From Cutaneotrichosporon cavernicola (taxonomy: Eukaryota > Basidiomycota > Tremellomycetes > Trichosporonales > Trichosporonaceae): 64,000 nt of DNA. The stretch is from positions 2,914,001 through 2,978,000 of the forward strand of contig NC_083397.1 in assembly GCF_030864355.1 (NCBI RefSeq). Direction: 5' to 3'. Both the position numbers and the translations under genes were made by a program. How positions within the stretch are numbered: the first letter of the stretch is position 1; every line of letters starts with the position of its first letter. Under the pieces are notes generated by a model. The model worked only from the letters and a program-made list of their open reading frames with translations. It was not told the origin of the DNA and ran no database searches. Positions 1-10,234 of this stretch are shown piece by piece.

Positions 1-559
1 CGTTCGCTGGAGCGAGGGAGGGGGAGGGGGAGGGGAAGCAGGAGGCATAGAGAGCCGACGATCAGAACGGCTTAGATTCGACCAGACATAATCTAGAACA
101 TAGAAGCGGAATACAAAGCTATCCGAAGCATCTTGGTGCGCAAAGGGCGCGTCTCACTGATAGCCATGTGGGCATGAACACCGAGCAAGAAGCCGCGACC
201 TGAGCTCGGTGTTCGCGACGTGGCGCCGACGCCGTTGAAGGACGTGGGTGTGCACGAGCCCGCGGGGTGCGCGGAGATTGCGGGTAAAGGGTGTGAGGAC
301 AGCAACCGGGCAGTCGGCGCTTCTCCGGGCGTACCTAGCTGTGGATGACGGTTTGTGTCGATTGTTCTAACGATGCCTCGTGGTGCAAGGTTTGTCTCAC
401 CTTTTTCCCCACTGGGTGGGCAGTTTGCCGGCCTTGTCCGCCGGTTCTTGGTGGTTGCCGAATTCCGACCAGGCAATTACCGGCATGCCACCCCACAATC
501 GTCCATGCAATATATACATCACCACGAGCAAACTCACCTTCACCCACCCACACTCCACC
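1..559. other. left-edge non-coding stretch
   Basis: No reading frame here has convincing codon use or family resemblance. The first 40 bases are purine-rich (GGGAGG repeats). The last 60 bases, rich in CACC and CCACC, form the probable 5' leader of the nitronate monooxygenase gene, whose ATG lies in a good CACCATGG context. Confidence 0.5.
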
Positions 560-1734
560 ATGGCCAAGTTGAACACTCCTATGACCGAGCTCTGTGCGTC
601 CCATTCCATCCAGCGCTAACCCCAGTCGGCGTCCAGCACCCGATCATGCTCGCGGGCATGTCGGTTGCCGCGGGCCCCAAGCTCGCAGCCGCCGTCACCA
701 ACGCCGGCGGTCTCGGTGTCATTGGCGGTGTCCGCGCTACACCAAAGTACCTCCGCAGCCAGATCCACGAGATTAAGAAACACCTCTCCGACCCCAACGG
801 CGCCTTTGGAGTCGACCTTCTCTTGCCCCAGCTCGGCGGCAGTGCTCGCAAGACGAACAAGGACTACACGAATGGCCAGCTGGATGACCTCATCTCGGTG
901 GTTATCGAGGAGGGAGCAAAGCTCTTCGTTTCCGCAGTCGGCGTGCCGCCCAAAGAGGTTGTGGACCGGCTGCACAAGCATGGCATTGTGGTCATGAACG
1001 TGAGTCTGGGTCTGGGTCTTGGGTCTGACCATTCCACTCACCCACCACCCACCCTCCCGGCTCCTCGCTTCGCTCGGAGCTAACCCCAGATGGTCGGCCA
1101 CCCCAAGCACGTTCCCAAGGCGCTCGCCGTCGGCGTCGACATCATCTGCGCCCAGGGCGGCGAGGGCGGCGGCCACACCGGCGACGTCCCCTTCTCGATT
1201 CTCATCCCCGCCTGCGTCGACGCATGCAAGGGCAAGACCTCGCCTCTGACCGGCAAGCCTATCATGGTCATTGCCGCTGGCGGTATTGCCGACGGCCGCG
1301 GCCTCGCCGCGTCGCTCATGTACGGTGCGGATGGTGTGTGGGTCGGCACGCGTTTCGTGGCTTCCGTCGAAGCCGGCGCGCCCCCCAAACACAAGGAGTC
1401 CGTCCTCACCGCCGGGTTCGGAGACGCCCGCCGCACCCTCATCTACTCGGGCCGCCCCATGCGTGTCCGCTACACAGACTACGTCAAGGACTGGGAGGAG
1501 AACCGCCAGGAGGAGATCAAGCTGCTTACGGAGCAAGGCATCATCCCGCACGAGGACCATATGGCCAAGCACCCAGAGACCGGCGCAAAGGGTCTCAAAT
1601 TTTTGATGGGGGATGTCGCCAGTGTGATTGACTCTGTCAAGAGTGCGAAGGATATCGTCGACGAGATGGTGACGACGGCAGTGAGGTGTATCCAGGTCGG
1701 AGTGGCGGACATCAGTGGTAGGGCTCGTCTGTAG
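560..1734 (+). CDS. nitronate monooxygenase (2-nitropropane dioxygenase family)
   Basis: FMN enzyme of the TIM-barrel nitronate monooxygenase family, which oxidises alkyl nitronates such as propionate 3-nitronate to oxo acids and nitrite. Exons are 560-593, 626-999 and 1090-1734, giving 350 aa; introns are 32 and 90 nt. Splicing restores the N-terminal motif GVQHPIMLAGM. The FMN/phosphate loop GGLGVIGG follows, and the GGEGGGHTGD segment carries the catalytic His at about residue 165. The later AAGGIADGRG and GADGVWVGTRF segments are the phosphate-binding barrel end. No targeting signal is obvious, so a cytosolic or peroxisomal location is possible. The family is clear; the substrate is inferred. 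Confidence 0.93.
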
Positions 1735-1989
1735 TGGAGAGGGATTTGATGTAGGACAAGGAGCAGACATGCATTCGCTAGCACTATCTCTGCGGAATAT
1801 TAATTATATATTCTTCTGGGTGACCGGAGAACCAGAAAGGCGTTCGGAATCCTCGAGCTGGTCGAAGTGGATGGTGTTCGCATTTGAGTCGATCACGTGC
1901 CGCCACACACCTCCACCCCACCTCCACCACCTCCACCAGTGACTCACCGCTCAATCTTCCATCTCCCATCTCCCATCCATCTTGAAAGC
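1735..1989. other. intergenic spacer with probable promoter
   Basis: Short spacer between two plus-strand genes. A CCACCTCCACCACCTCCACC pyrimidine/CCA tract and a repeated TCTCCCATC stretch lie just upstream of the next ATG. Nothing else is seen. Confidence 0.4.
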
Positions 1990-3135
1990 ATGCTCTTCCA
2001 CCGACTACGGCCCACTCTCCACTCATCCCCTATCGCTCGGGCGGCCCTGCGCTCGACGTCAGTATCGGGCGCCTTGCGCTCGACGTCAGTCTGGGCCGCC
2101 AAGCCCGTCGAACTGAGCTACGACGTCCTCGAACCCGAGACAAAGGGCAGGGGATGTATGGTGATCTGCCATGGGCTGTTGTGAGTGTCGTGAACGCAAC
2201 GCAGCGGCGTGTTCGGCGTACTGACACCAGGGGATCCAAGGCTAATTGGCGCGGACTGGCGAGGCGCTTTGCAAAGGAGCTGAATATGCCGGTGTATACT
2301 CTGGTGAGTCCCCCCCCTGCCCCCTCCTCCTCCCCATCCCCCTCCCCCTCCCACTCCCCCTCCCCCTCCCCCTCCCCCTGCTGACCCCAGGACCTTCGCA
2401 ACCATGGGCGCTCGCCACACGCCCAGCCGCACACGTACCCGGCCATGGCGGTGGACGTGGCCCATTTCCTCACCTCACACGGGCTCGAGGATGTGAATCT
2501 CCTCGGGCATAGCATGTACGTCCGCCAGCATAACTTTGTGGGAGCTGACCACAGGGGCGGAAAGACTGTCATGGCGCTAGCCTTGAACGACAAGCTGAAC
2601 AAGCCGCTCAAGAGTCTAATCAGTGTCGACATTGCACCGACAAACGAACCCATTGAGCCACAGTGAGTTGCCAGTCTTCTCTTCTGACGGCAGATACGAC
2701 AGCTACCTCCGCGGTATGCGGGAGATCGAGGCGGCGCACTTGACATCCAGGAAGGAGGCGGATAAGATGATGGAGCCTTATGAGGCTGATGCCGGGGTGC
2801 GGCAATTCCTCCTGACCAATGCAGTGATGGAGGATGGGCACGTGTGTTTCCGCGTCGGGATCGATACCCTCGCCTCGGCAACTAGGGGGTTGGGGACGTT
2901 CCCGTACCACGTCAAAGATGGACGACCCGAGGCGACGTGGGACGGCCCGACACTGTTCCTCAGAGGGAGCAGGAGCGACTACGTCCTGGACAAGCATTTG
3001 CCCGACGCGCGCAAGTTGTTCCCGCACTTGGAGGTTGAGACGCTGGATGCTGGGCACTGGGTACATGCCGAGCTTCCGCGGGAGACGGGCGATGCGGTGA
3101 TTGCGTTTGTGCGCCGTAGCCAGAGTCGTTTGTAG
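1990..3135 (+). CDS. alpha/beta hydrolase, ABHD11/Imo32-like, probably mitochondrial
   Basis: Alpha/beta-hydrolase fold protein of 312 aa. Exons are 1990-2180, 2231-2303, 2391-2515, 2555-2662 and 2694-3135. The N-terminus (MLFHRLRPTLHSSPIARAAL) is Arg/Ser-rich without acidic residues, like a mitochondrial presequence. The oxyanion-hole motif HGLLGSKANW, the nucleophile elbow GHSMGG (Ser about 129) and the catalytic His in DAGHWVHAE fit the ABHD11/YGR031W group of mitochondrial hydrolases, which act on acyl or lipid esters. Each exon join keeps family-conserved sequence intact. The second intron is a polypyrimidine stretch of about 70 nt of CCCCCT repeats. Family assignment is strong; the substrate is unknown. 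Confidence 0.9.
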
Positions 3136-3531
3136 ATTGTAGAGGATGTAGAATGGATAAATTGGATCTGACACAGGGTGAGAGGTGACATCATCGGATT
3201 CCATCACCAGAGCCACAAGGCGGCAGAGGGAGAACAACGCGTCAAGAGAAGAGTGGAGCGCGTATGTATATGTCGATGATGAAGACGAAGAGGGTGGCAA
3301 AATCAAGGTCATTACACGGACCGTGTTCGACGTCATTATGAGGGCTGTGCGCGCTGTGGGCTGCGGAATATTGACACCGCCACCCAACACGACACGTTCA
3401 CTCGCCACCCAACACAACACTTTATCATCTCTCCCAATTCCCATCTGTCATTCTCCAATCCGCCATCTTAGCAGCGACGCACTCCCAACATCTGGAGCCC
3501 AGCAACCGCCACTACCCACCCACCCCTTGAA
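3136..3531. other. intergenic spacer
   Basis: Contains the 3' end of the hydrolase gene and the presumed promoter of the first DUF4240-like gene. The last 150 bases are rich in CCACCCAACAC and CCAAC repeats. No gene is supported. Confidence 0.4.
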
Positions 3532-3984
3532 ATGGCCACCCTAACCCCCGACGACTTCTGGGCGACCATCGCCTCGGCCTGGTCCCAAGTCCGTGGGGGC
3601 AAGCACGCAACCTCGGCAATCTGCACCAAGCGCTCGTACCTCCGTCCCGCAGCTGTACTGGCCATCAACGCCCTACTCCCCGACATGCTCAAGGCGCTTG
3701 AACGCTCTCTCCGTTCCTACAGCAAAGCCGACCTTCGCGCGTGGGACGAATACGTCCACGCTGCAGTTGACGAGCTTAACCGCCCTGACGTGCGTGCTGC
3801 CCTCGACTCGGCGTCCGACGACTCGTTCATGTTTGCACGTGCTTGGATCGTCTGTGCAGGGAGGGAGTACTACGCTTGTGTCGAGGGTATGCCCGCTGCT
3901 TTTGCGGTGCATTACCAGTGGGCGGACGACATTTTGTCGACCGCGCAGAGGGTTTATGAGAAACGGTATGGCAGCTGGGACTAG
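3532..3984 (+). CDS. DUF4240-like protein, array copy 1
   Basis: Intronless 150-aa protein of unknown function. The N-terminus carries the family signature DFWATIASAW at residues 8-17. A helical middle ends in LRAWDEYVHAAVDEL, and the C-terminal half has SDDSFMFARAWIVCAGREYY. The SDDxF...RAW(I/V)...GR(E/K)xY block is what I recognise as the DUF4240 signature, a domain best known from bacteria with no settled function. The protein ends on QRVYEKRYG, which matches other copies (MYERKFG, LYKDMFG). It is the first and one of the most canonical members of the array spanning 3.5-20.8 kb. No signal peptide or membrane segment is visible. The domain name comes from memory of the motif and needs a profile search. 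Confidence 0.82.
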   Translation: MATLTPDDFWATIASAWSQVRGGKHATSAICTKRSYLRPAAVLAINALLPDMLKALERSLRSYSKADLRAWDEYVHAAVDELNRPDVRAALDSASDDSFMFARAWIVCAGREYYACVEGMPAAFAVHYQWADDILSTAQRVYEKRYGSWD

Positions 3985-4790
3985 GCGTGTAGGTGAGTGA
4001 GAGGGGTGAAAAGCAGGAGGTTGCTGATGGCCAGACAACCACGCCAGGGACGGCGTTCGATGAGCGAGAGCCGCAGGATACGACGTGAGTTCCGCTGCGG
4101 ACCGTCGCCAGCCATGGAGATGCTCTGCTGTCGGTGCGCGTCTGCACTGCCTTCGCCGAGCATTTCGCGGATCGTCGAGCAACCTCATGACAGCTTGCGC
4201 TAACACCAGACCAAAACGACGAGATGTAGACAGCGCACTGTGTAGAAGGGTAGACATGTAGAGCTTGACCGCACGGCGAACACGGTTGATGCTCACCTCT
4301 GCCGAGGGCGTTGTACTGACACTTGCGCAGAGCAGCGGGAGAAGGTGAGGGCGCTCGCTTCGGCCATGCGTAGAAGAGTGCCGCTTTGCCTGCTGGTGCT
4401 GACCAGGGGGTTTCGAGGCGACGCCTCCGTGGCGTCGGAAGACTAAGCATGCAGCCCAGAGGCAGCAGGAGTACGGCTGGGAGTACGGATGGCAGGCCGC
4501 CATGTATACTGGTGGTTGCGAGATAACCAGCGCTGGGGGAGACTGGGGAGGTCATCAACGTGAGGAGAGCGGACACAGTCAACCTTCCCCACTGTCGGCT
4601 GTCAACCACATCTCTCTCACTCTACCTCTCCACACTACCTCTTCTTGTCCGTCGCTTACACCTTCTCAAACCTACATCTAACCTCCTGTGACTCCTCGCC
4701 TCCCGTCACTCCTCACCTCCTGTCGCTCCTCACCTCCTGTCACTCCTCACCTCCCCATCACACATCCTGTTTCCTGTGCAACCTGTCACA
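3985..4790. other. intergenic, with a pyrimidine-rich minisatellite in the leader of the next gene
   Basis: No coding frame is convincing. From about 4682 to 4760 there are four to five degenerate copies of an 18-nt unit resembling CTCCTCACCTCCTGTCA, directly upstream of the next ATG and so probably in its promoter or 5' UTR. Confidence 0.5.
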
Positions 4791-5354
4791 ATGGCCTTCC
4801 CTCCGAACCTCACTTCAATGCCCGACCACCAGAAACTCGACTTCAACCCGACCACGCCCACCGCTTCACCGTACCCCGACCCATCTTCTGACATGAGATT
4901 TGACCTCTTCTGGTTCACTTTCGAACAGGCATGGAAAGGCGTCGCAGCAATACCGTCAGATGAGGCTCTCAACCGCCACGACATCCTCACCAACCCGACT
5001 CACGAGGCACACAAATTCTTCCTCTTCTTCCTCTCATCCATACTGGCCGACCTAAGCTACCACGACAGGCTCGAGTGGGGACGGTGCTTTGAGACAATGG
5101 TCATCCATTACCTGTATTTCTGCCGCAAAGCTGAGCCCATAGCCCCATTCGAGCCTGAGATTGCCGCATTCTACCTCGCCCTGGGCTCCGACGCATATAA
5201 CGAGAGGATCAACAACCTAGCCTCGGTGCCCACGAACGCCTTGGTGCCGATATACCGCCTTGTCCCACTGTGGAGGGTAGCGTTGGACGCGATTGGCAAG
5301 TACCATGCCTTGCTTGCGGAAGAGCCGACTGCTGCAGAGACCGAGTCCTCCTAG
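4791..5354 (+). CDS. divergent DUF4240-like protein, array copy 2
   Basis: Intronless 187-aa protein; the ATG at 4791 sits in CACAATGG context. It keeps the family start (FDLFWFTFEQAW, about residues 36-47) and the two-helix layout: an RLEWGRCFETMVIHY helix corresponds to AAWD-containing helices in other copies, and AAFYLALGSDAYNERIN to the RAWIVCAGREYY block. The Ser-Asp-Asp motif is absent. With copies 3 and 4 it forms a subfamily with FYLALG, FLIACG or WYILKG at this position. Function is unknown. Membership is inferred from layout and shared aromatic positions, so confidence in the family is moderate although the reading frame itself looks real. Confidence 0.7.
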   Translation: MAFPPNLTSMPDHQKLDFNPTTPTASPYPDPSSDMRFDLFWFTFEQAWKGVAAIPSDEALNRHDILTNPTHEAHKFFLFFLSSILADLSYHDRLEWGRCFETMVIHYLYFCRKAEPIAPFEPEIAAFYLALGSDAYNERINNLASVPTNALVPIYRLVPLWRVALDAIGKYHALLAEEPTAAETESS

Positions 5355-5868
5355 AAGTGAGTGACATGATCTACTGTGCTGATGCTAGGGCATAAGCGGA
5401 ACATACACAGATACTAGCGGCGGAATGTAACCTGCTGTTGCCATCACGGGACGTTTGGGGCGAGGAGTTTGTGTGGAATTCGGGTTGAGTGGGCTCTGGC
5501 ATGACCATCACTCGGCTTGTGGCACAGTGGCGGAAGAGATCAATCAAACGCTCAACACTGACTCACAACACAACACTAATGATCCAAGCACACTCATCTC
5601 CCGCACCCATATCATTCCCGTCTATCGTCTATAAAGCAGATGTCGGATCGTTCCCAGCCTCCCACCATCTCCTGTCACGCTCCCTCCTGTTCACGCTCCA
5701 CGCCTGTGGCAACGAGATCGTCATTCTCATCCTCAGCCACCGCCACCCACCCAACCTCGTCGCTGGTACCTTCAATCTGCAATCAACTCCCCCTGGCAAA
5801 CACGCAATCACATCTCCAGACATCCCCCTTGACCTATTGACTAGCGCAAGCGAACGCCACTGTGCCTC
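5355..5868. other. intergenic spacer between array copies
   Basis: No supportable gene. The sequence is C/T-rich on the plus strand for about 300 bases before the next ATG, as before several other array copies. Confidence 0.4.
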
Positions 5869-6654
5869 ATGTCCGGAATCCCCACCCGCCGCAGTTTGCG
5901 CATTCGTCAGGCGGCTCTACGCCTCAACTCGCCTATAGTTCCTCATCAGCCAACCGGTGAAAACACCCACAGTGCGGCCAATAACCATAACAACCCCCGT
6001 AATCTTCCCCGTCGAGTCGCCGAGCTGCAACCTGGAGCTGTACAAGATGCTTCCCGTTCGACGGCTACTGACGCAGTCAACGGCCCAGGCCCTGCCACTG
6101 CGGGCTCAGCCCTTCGCTCCAACGGGCGGATCCAAACCGTACTCATATGCGTTGGGTCTGGCCCAAACGGCCTGGGTCTGTACCAGAAGCAGGCCGACTT
6201 CGCCCACTTCTGGAACCTCTTCGAGATGACCTGGTCTGCGATATCGGGGGGTTTATCTCCCGAAATGCGGGGATTTGACCGCCCTGCTCTGCTGGCTCTC
6301 CCGTTGGTGCAGGACACGTTCTGCACATACTTTGAGGCTTTGTTCTCGTGGTTGACGCCCGCAGAGCAGGACAACTGGGCCAAGTGCTTTGAGGTCAAGT
6401 GGATGGTCACGATCGTCCAGCCAGGCGGGCAGCAGGCGTCTTTGGAGGAGTGCGCGTTCCTCATCGCGTGCGGTGAGGCTGTGTGCAACGAGCGCCAACG
6501 CGCCAAGCTCGGCGTATGGCCTATCTACACATGGCCCACTTTCACTTGTCCTCGTATGGCGCGACTTGGGGGAACACAGGTTCATTGGCTATACCAGCGC
6601 ATCGGAGTTGCCCAATTCCACCAAGACTACTTTAGCCGACTGGCTCAGTTTTGA
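5869..6654 (+). CDS. divergent DUF4240-like protein, array copy 3, with long N-terminal extension
   Basis: Intronless, 261 aa. The first 100 residues are a low-complexity Arg/Asn/Ala-rich extension (MSGIPTRRSLRIRQAALRL onward) absent from the short copies. The family domain starts at DFAHFWNLFEMTW, followed by AEQDNWAKCFEVKW and then ECAFLIACGEAVCNERQRAKLG, aligned with the AAFYLALGSDAYNER block of copy 2. The SDD motif is missing. It lies on the same strand as copies 1-6. The basic extension could direct nuclear entry, but this is speculation. A short N-terminal intron cannot be excluded, although no strong splice pair is visible. Confidence 0.62.
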   Translation: MSGIPTRRSLRIRQAALRLNSPIVPHQPTGENTHSAANNHNNPRNLPRRVAELQPGAVQDASRSTATDAVNGPGPATAGSALRSNGRIQTVLICVGSGPNGLGLYQKQADFAHFWNLFEMTWSAISGGLSPEMRGFDRPALLALPLVQDTFCTYFEALFSWLTPAEQDNWAKCFEVKWMVTIVQPGGQQASLEECAFLIACGEAVCNERQRAKLGVWPIYTWPTFTCPRMARLGGTQVHWLYQRIGVAQFHQDYFSRLAQF

Positions 6655-6756
6655 AAGGCTTCACCACCTTCTCTCAGCCTATTTTACTTCCAAAACCCAA
6701 CGTTCTCCATCTCGACAATCTTGAATCTTGTCACTTCTCATCCATCACCAATACAA

Positions 6757-7230
6757 ATGTCCCCGACCTTCTCCCGTTCCGTACACACTCCGTATACGCC
6801 CCAGCCGCTATTTACCCTAGAACGGTTCTGGTCGGTTATTCACCTTTCGTGGATGAGTGAAGGTATTCCAATGTACAACGTTCAATACCACATCACGCCA
6901 ACCGACCCCCTCGTCCATCTCGTCGTCCAAACGATTCGACACACGCTCGGTATCATGAGTCTCGAAGACAAGATCGAGTGGATACGACACTATGGCATCC
7001 TGCAAAGGCGCGCAGGGCACAGTATCCCACCTGAAGTGGTCGCGTGGTACATCCTCAAGGGCGAGGAGCATTACGAGAGCGTCTGCAACGGTTCGGAAGA
7101 CGCTCCCAGCGAAAGCTGGTGCGACAACCGGTGCTACGGGTTGGCGCGATTCGTCGCCCGCCTTCTCCCACTTCTTCAAGGTGCTGGATATCCAGCAGAG
7201 CCTTCCTTTGGTTCAGTTTCTTGGCAATGA
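6757..7230 (+). CDS. divergent DUF4240-like protein, array copy 4
   Basis: Intronless, 157 aa, starting only about 100 bases after copy 3. The family start is LERFWSVIHLSW at about residues 23-34. A conserved helix TLGIMSLEDKIEWIRHYGIL follows, then EVVAWYILKGEEHYESVCNG, the counterpart of FLIACGEAVCNER in copy 3 and RAWIVCAGREYY in copy 1. The SDD motif is absent. The decayed copy directly downstream (about 7399-7640) is most similar to this gene, as LGIMCLDNKI versus LGIMSLEDKI shows, which suggests a local tandem duplication. Function is unknown. Confidence 0.65.
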   Translation: MSPTFSRSVHTPYTPQPLFTLERFWSVIHLSWMSEGIPMYNVQYHITPTDPLVHLVVQTIRHTLGIMSLEDKIEWIRHYGILQRRAGHSIPPEVVAWYILKGEEHYESVCNGSEDAPSESWCDNRCYGLARFVARLLPLLQGAGYPAEPSFGSVSWQ

Positions 7231-7398
7231 GTGATTGCGCAACTTTCATCAATCTCACTTCTCGGGCCTCCTCTCCACTTTACACACGTGTTCCCTGCCT
7301 TGCTCCTCTCAACCCCCAACAATCCCTAGCTCAATAAACCATGCCGTGCCCTCTTGGTCTTATCGACAGCATTCACTCCCCCACAGTCTTCGCTAAGC

Positions 7399-7640
7399 TG
7401 TAGCTCAACTTTCCCAAGGTTTTTGGAAACGATTGGCGAGTTGTGGAAAAAGGCGGAGACGAAGCTTTCATCAGCACTCGGCTCAAACCTCGAGCAGAAC
7501 TCATCTCGGTTACACCATCAAGAGCTCAAGTACGCCCTCGGCATCATGTGCCTCGACAATAAGATCAATTGAATCACTTGCTTCGACCTTACAGTATCCT
7601 CTATTTGCGTGGTTCCCTCCTCTGCCCAACTGTTGCAACA
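7399..7640 (+). pseudogene. decayed DUF4240-like copy 5, related to copy 4
   Basis: Translation of one frame gives PRFLETIGELWKKA (family FW changed to FL) and then ALGIMCLDNKIN followed by a stop at 7570-7572. The corresponding segment in copy 4 reads LGIMSLEDKIEW. Beyond the stop only short patches remain alignable, for example ACATCCTC followed by a degraded Tyr/Asp region. A truncated expressed protein is possible, but the missing second half and changed tryptophan argue for decay. Confidence 0.55.
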
Positions 7641-8372
7641 TTTGACATCCTCCCCAGCGTACAGCGATATGATGGCCTCAAAGCGTGTCCCCAAAGCGCG
7701 GCGGCAACGCGTCGGGCTCTTGGAGCATCGCCAGAGTTTTGGGACTGTACATTGAGGTTCTTCTCCCCTCTCCTGCCTCCGCCAGAAGCAGGTCGAGAGG
7801 TTTGATGGAGCTTTTCCCCCAGCCAGATCCTATCGCAACCACGTAGACATGCTTGGGATACATCGACTCCGCCATATTTTCTTCGTTGTATGACTTGAGT
7901 AATGCACCGGTACACTTGAGTTGGAATAAGGGAGGGGTACGATGTGTTACAACGCTCGCACCGTTGCGAGACAGGCTGAAGCCCAGTCCCAAACCCAAGG
8001 CGAGGTTCCAACCTTCCTCGAACGTCAACCGCCCACTATCCACATATCTTCCTCATCTCAATTAGTCTTTGTCCCGAGCTATCATTACCTACGTCCTCTT
8101 CCCACTCTTAAACTCCTAACGCTACGATATTAGGAGCAGAGTAAGGAGAGGAGCATATACTGGTTCATGTAGTCTACACGTTGAATGGACTCAGAGTTGG
8201 ACAGACGGACAAGTAGCCAGAAGTGGTGTTCGCCCAGTCAACCTGCCTTCCTTACTGTATCCCACTGACCCGAGGGATACTAATTTGACTGTGATTTCTC
8301 TCCCCTCTCCTCTCTCTCTGTCTTTCGTCCTCTCACAGCTGTCACCTACCAAACCTGCCTTCTCTCATCACC
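7641..8372. other. intergenic, mostly degraded sequence
   Basis: No coding frame is convincing on either strand. The first 150 bases may continue the decayed copy 5. The final 90 bases before 8373 are a C/T-rich leader (CTCTCCCCTCTCCTCTC) like those of the other array genes. Confidence 0.4.
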
Positions 8373-8915
8373 ATGCATCCCAACTCCATCAACACGACCC
8401 ACGTCCTCAACATGATCCGCAATGCCTGGCACCTCGTCGACAACGCCCGAGTTATCAACCTCCTCAGATTAGACCCCACCCCAGAGAGAATACAAGATGT
8501 CAACGCGCTCCTTCCTCACCTCATCCAAGTCCTCGAGAACATGATAACATCAGAAAACTACACAGCCGCAGACGTCAATAAGTGGCACGCAGCATACAGC
8601 GCCGGAATCCTGGCGATGCGAAGAGCAGCAAATATTGCGGGCCACCCGATCTTCCCCGGCCACGTATACTCATTCATCATCGCAACCGGTCATGCTCCAA
8701 AAGCCGAAGTCGCCACCGAACTGGGTGAGGCTGTAAGAGATACGGGGGAGCTCCGATACATACTCCTCAGCCACAAACGGGCGCATGCGCGTCAACGACG
8801 TGCCATGGGTGCTGTTCTTCGAAGTGAGTCAACTGGCTTTCTGGCTGACATCAAGCCGTCTCGAGAAGCTGACGGGGCCACCCTAGTCGCGGCCACCCCC
8901 GACGTCGACAGGTAA
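8373..8915 (+). CDS. DUF4240-like protein, array copy 6
   Basis: Reads as an intronless 180-aa protein. The family start is modified to HVLNMIRNAWHLVD, followed by LLPHLIQVLENMI (like LLPDMLKALERSL in copy 1), AADVNKWHAAYSAGI and HVYSFIIATGHAPKAEV, where the usual RAWIVCAGRE has become SFIIATGHA. The 3' end is uncertain: 8824-8855 (GTGAGT...CTGACATCAAG) looks exactly like one of the 32-nt introns of this genome, and splicing it would end the protein at 8872 instead. All other array genes lack introns. This is the last plus-strand copy before the acyl-CoA synthetase. Confidence 0.68.
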   Translation: MHPNSINTTHVLNMIRNAWHLVDNARVINLLRLDPTPERIQDVNALLPHLIQVLENMITSENYTAADVNKWHAAYSAGILAMRRAANIAGHPIFPGHVYSFIIATGHAPKAEVATELGEAVRDTGELRYILLSHKRAHARQRRAMGAVLRSESTGFLADIKPSREADGATLVAATPDVDR

Positions 8916-9768
8916 TCGCGGGCTCGACTCGTCCCCTGCAACTCATGCACATACACTACCTGCTTCACTCTACATTCTGTAGCTGTGAGATGCTTCGCTT
9001 TGTCTCGGTGCAGGCGTCCAAGTGTAGTACGGGTGAGTACTGCGGTAAACCTGACTCATTCTTTCACCTCGACCCTATTGCCCTATACTGTCAGCTACCT
9101 GTCTACTGCCAACTGGATGCATTTGGAATACCTGCCGGCATCTGCTCGCTCCTGGCTACATGGATCACCGTAGCCCACAGACTCGCTGCTCCCTTCACTC
9201 ACGATGCTCTGGTGCATACTGTTCAGGCCTCTTGGGGGAGTCAGCATGTATTCGTCTCGTCTGGAGGTTCGCCCGGCTATGGGGAAGCGCATCAAGACCT
9301 CTGGGGACACAGTTGATCTTGTCGCAAATTCGACATGCTGTTGGGAAGTGGGGAACATGTACGTGGTTGTTATCTGGAGCGAGCGATATCAATCAGACTG
9401 ATACTCCATTGTCGCGCAGTCCAGGAACTCGAGCGGTCGCGGCCTGCCAGAGGCATCAGTAGGTTGCTTACTGATGGTATGGTGGTAAGAATCCCGCAGT
9501 GTCAATGGCTGGATTATTAGAATTGATCATTGTTATTGTCAAGCTTGGCACTGATGACTTGCTGCGCATTAGAGGCCGGTTTGGCCCCCCCATATCCTCA
9601 AGACTGCTCACATGCCCCAACACTCTTCCATAACTCACCCTCCACGTCTCCACTTCTTTTCCGCCTCCTTCTCAATAACGCATCGCTATCATTTTCAATC
9701 ACTCCACTCTCACCCCGGGACCCACCAACATCAGTGTCTCGACCGCGCCTCGACTCCGAGAACGCGTA
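8916..9768. other. intergenic, no recognisable gene
   Basis: About 850 bases with no convincing frame on either strand. GTGAGTAC and other splice-like strings occur, but they do not join into a protein I recognise. Confidence 0.4.
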
Positions 9769-10234
9769 ATGGCCCTCAGCACTGGGCTCGGCGTTGGTCC
9801 ATGCCCGCGCGTCCGTCGCCGCCGTCGGTCAGAAGCCTGCCGAGGGATTCTACTCCAACCCCGGGGGCCACAGGGCTGGGCTGGTCGTACCCGCCCAAGA
9901 TGCTTGGCGTCGCGAAGATTTCCACTAGGAGCCCAAGAATGCTCCCCCAGAGGCGCCCGAGGCCACAGCCACCACCACAGCCACCGCCAGCGGCGAATGT
10001 GGCGACGACTTCAAACGGCCGCACGTAGACGTAGAGCATCGACGAGACCGATTCGCCTCCCAACACGCCGCTTGTCACCCCGCCAAGGCCATGGTCACTT
10101 GCATCCAGGACGACGCCGAGCTCAACGCAACTGGCACGTTCAAGGCGCCCGGCTCGTTCGAGGACGTCGGCTACACGCACACGCCGGACGCAAACTTGGG
10201 CGAACCGATCGAGGACGGCTGTGACGGATGGTAG
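9769..10234 (+). pseudogene. remnant of an unidentified protein-coding gene
   Basis: One plus-strand frame (phase of 9770) reads with protein-like composition for 154 codons, interrupted by a single TAG at 9926-9928: SALGSALVHARASVAAVG, GQKPAEGFYSNPGGHRAG, the stop, then an Ala/Thr-rich stretch, VTCIQDDAELNATGTF and VGYTHTPDANLGEPIEDG, ending at TAG 10232-10234. No ATG opens this frame; the nearest, at 9769, is one base out of phase. An intron from about 9882 to 9928 could hide the stop, but its donor is poor. I do not recognise the family, and a dead gene is the simplest reading. Confidence 0.4.

Noticed and set aside
616..1770. Minus-strand 384-codon open frame
   Set aside because: Antisense to the nitronate monooxygenase, whose motifs are unambiguous.
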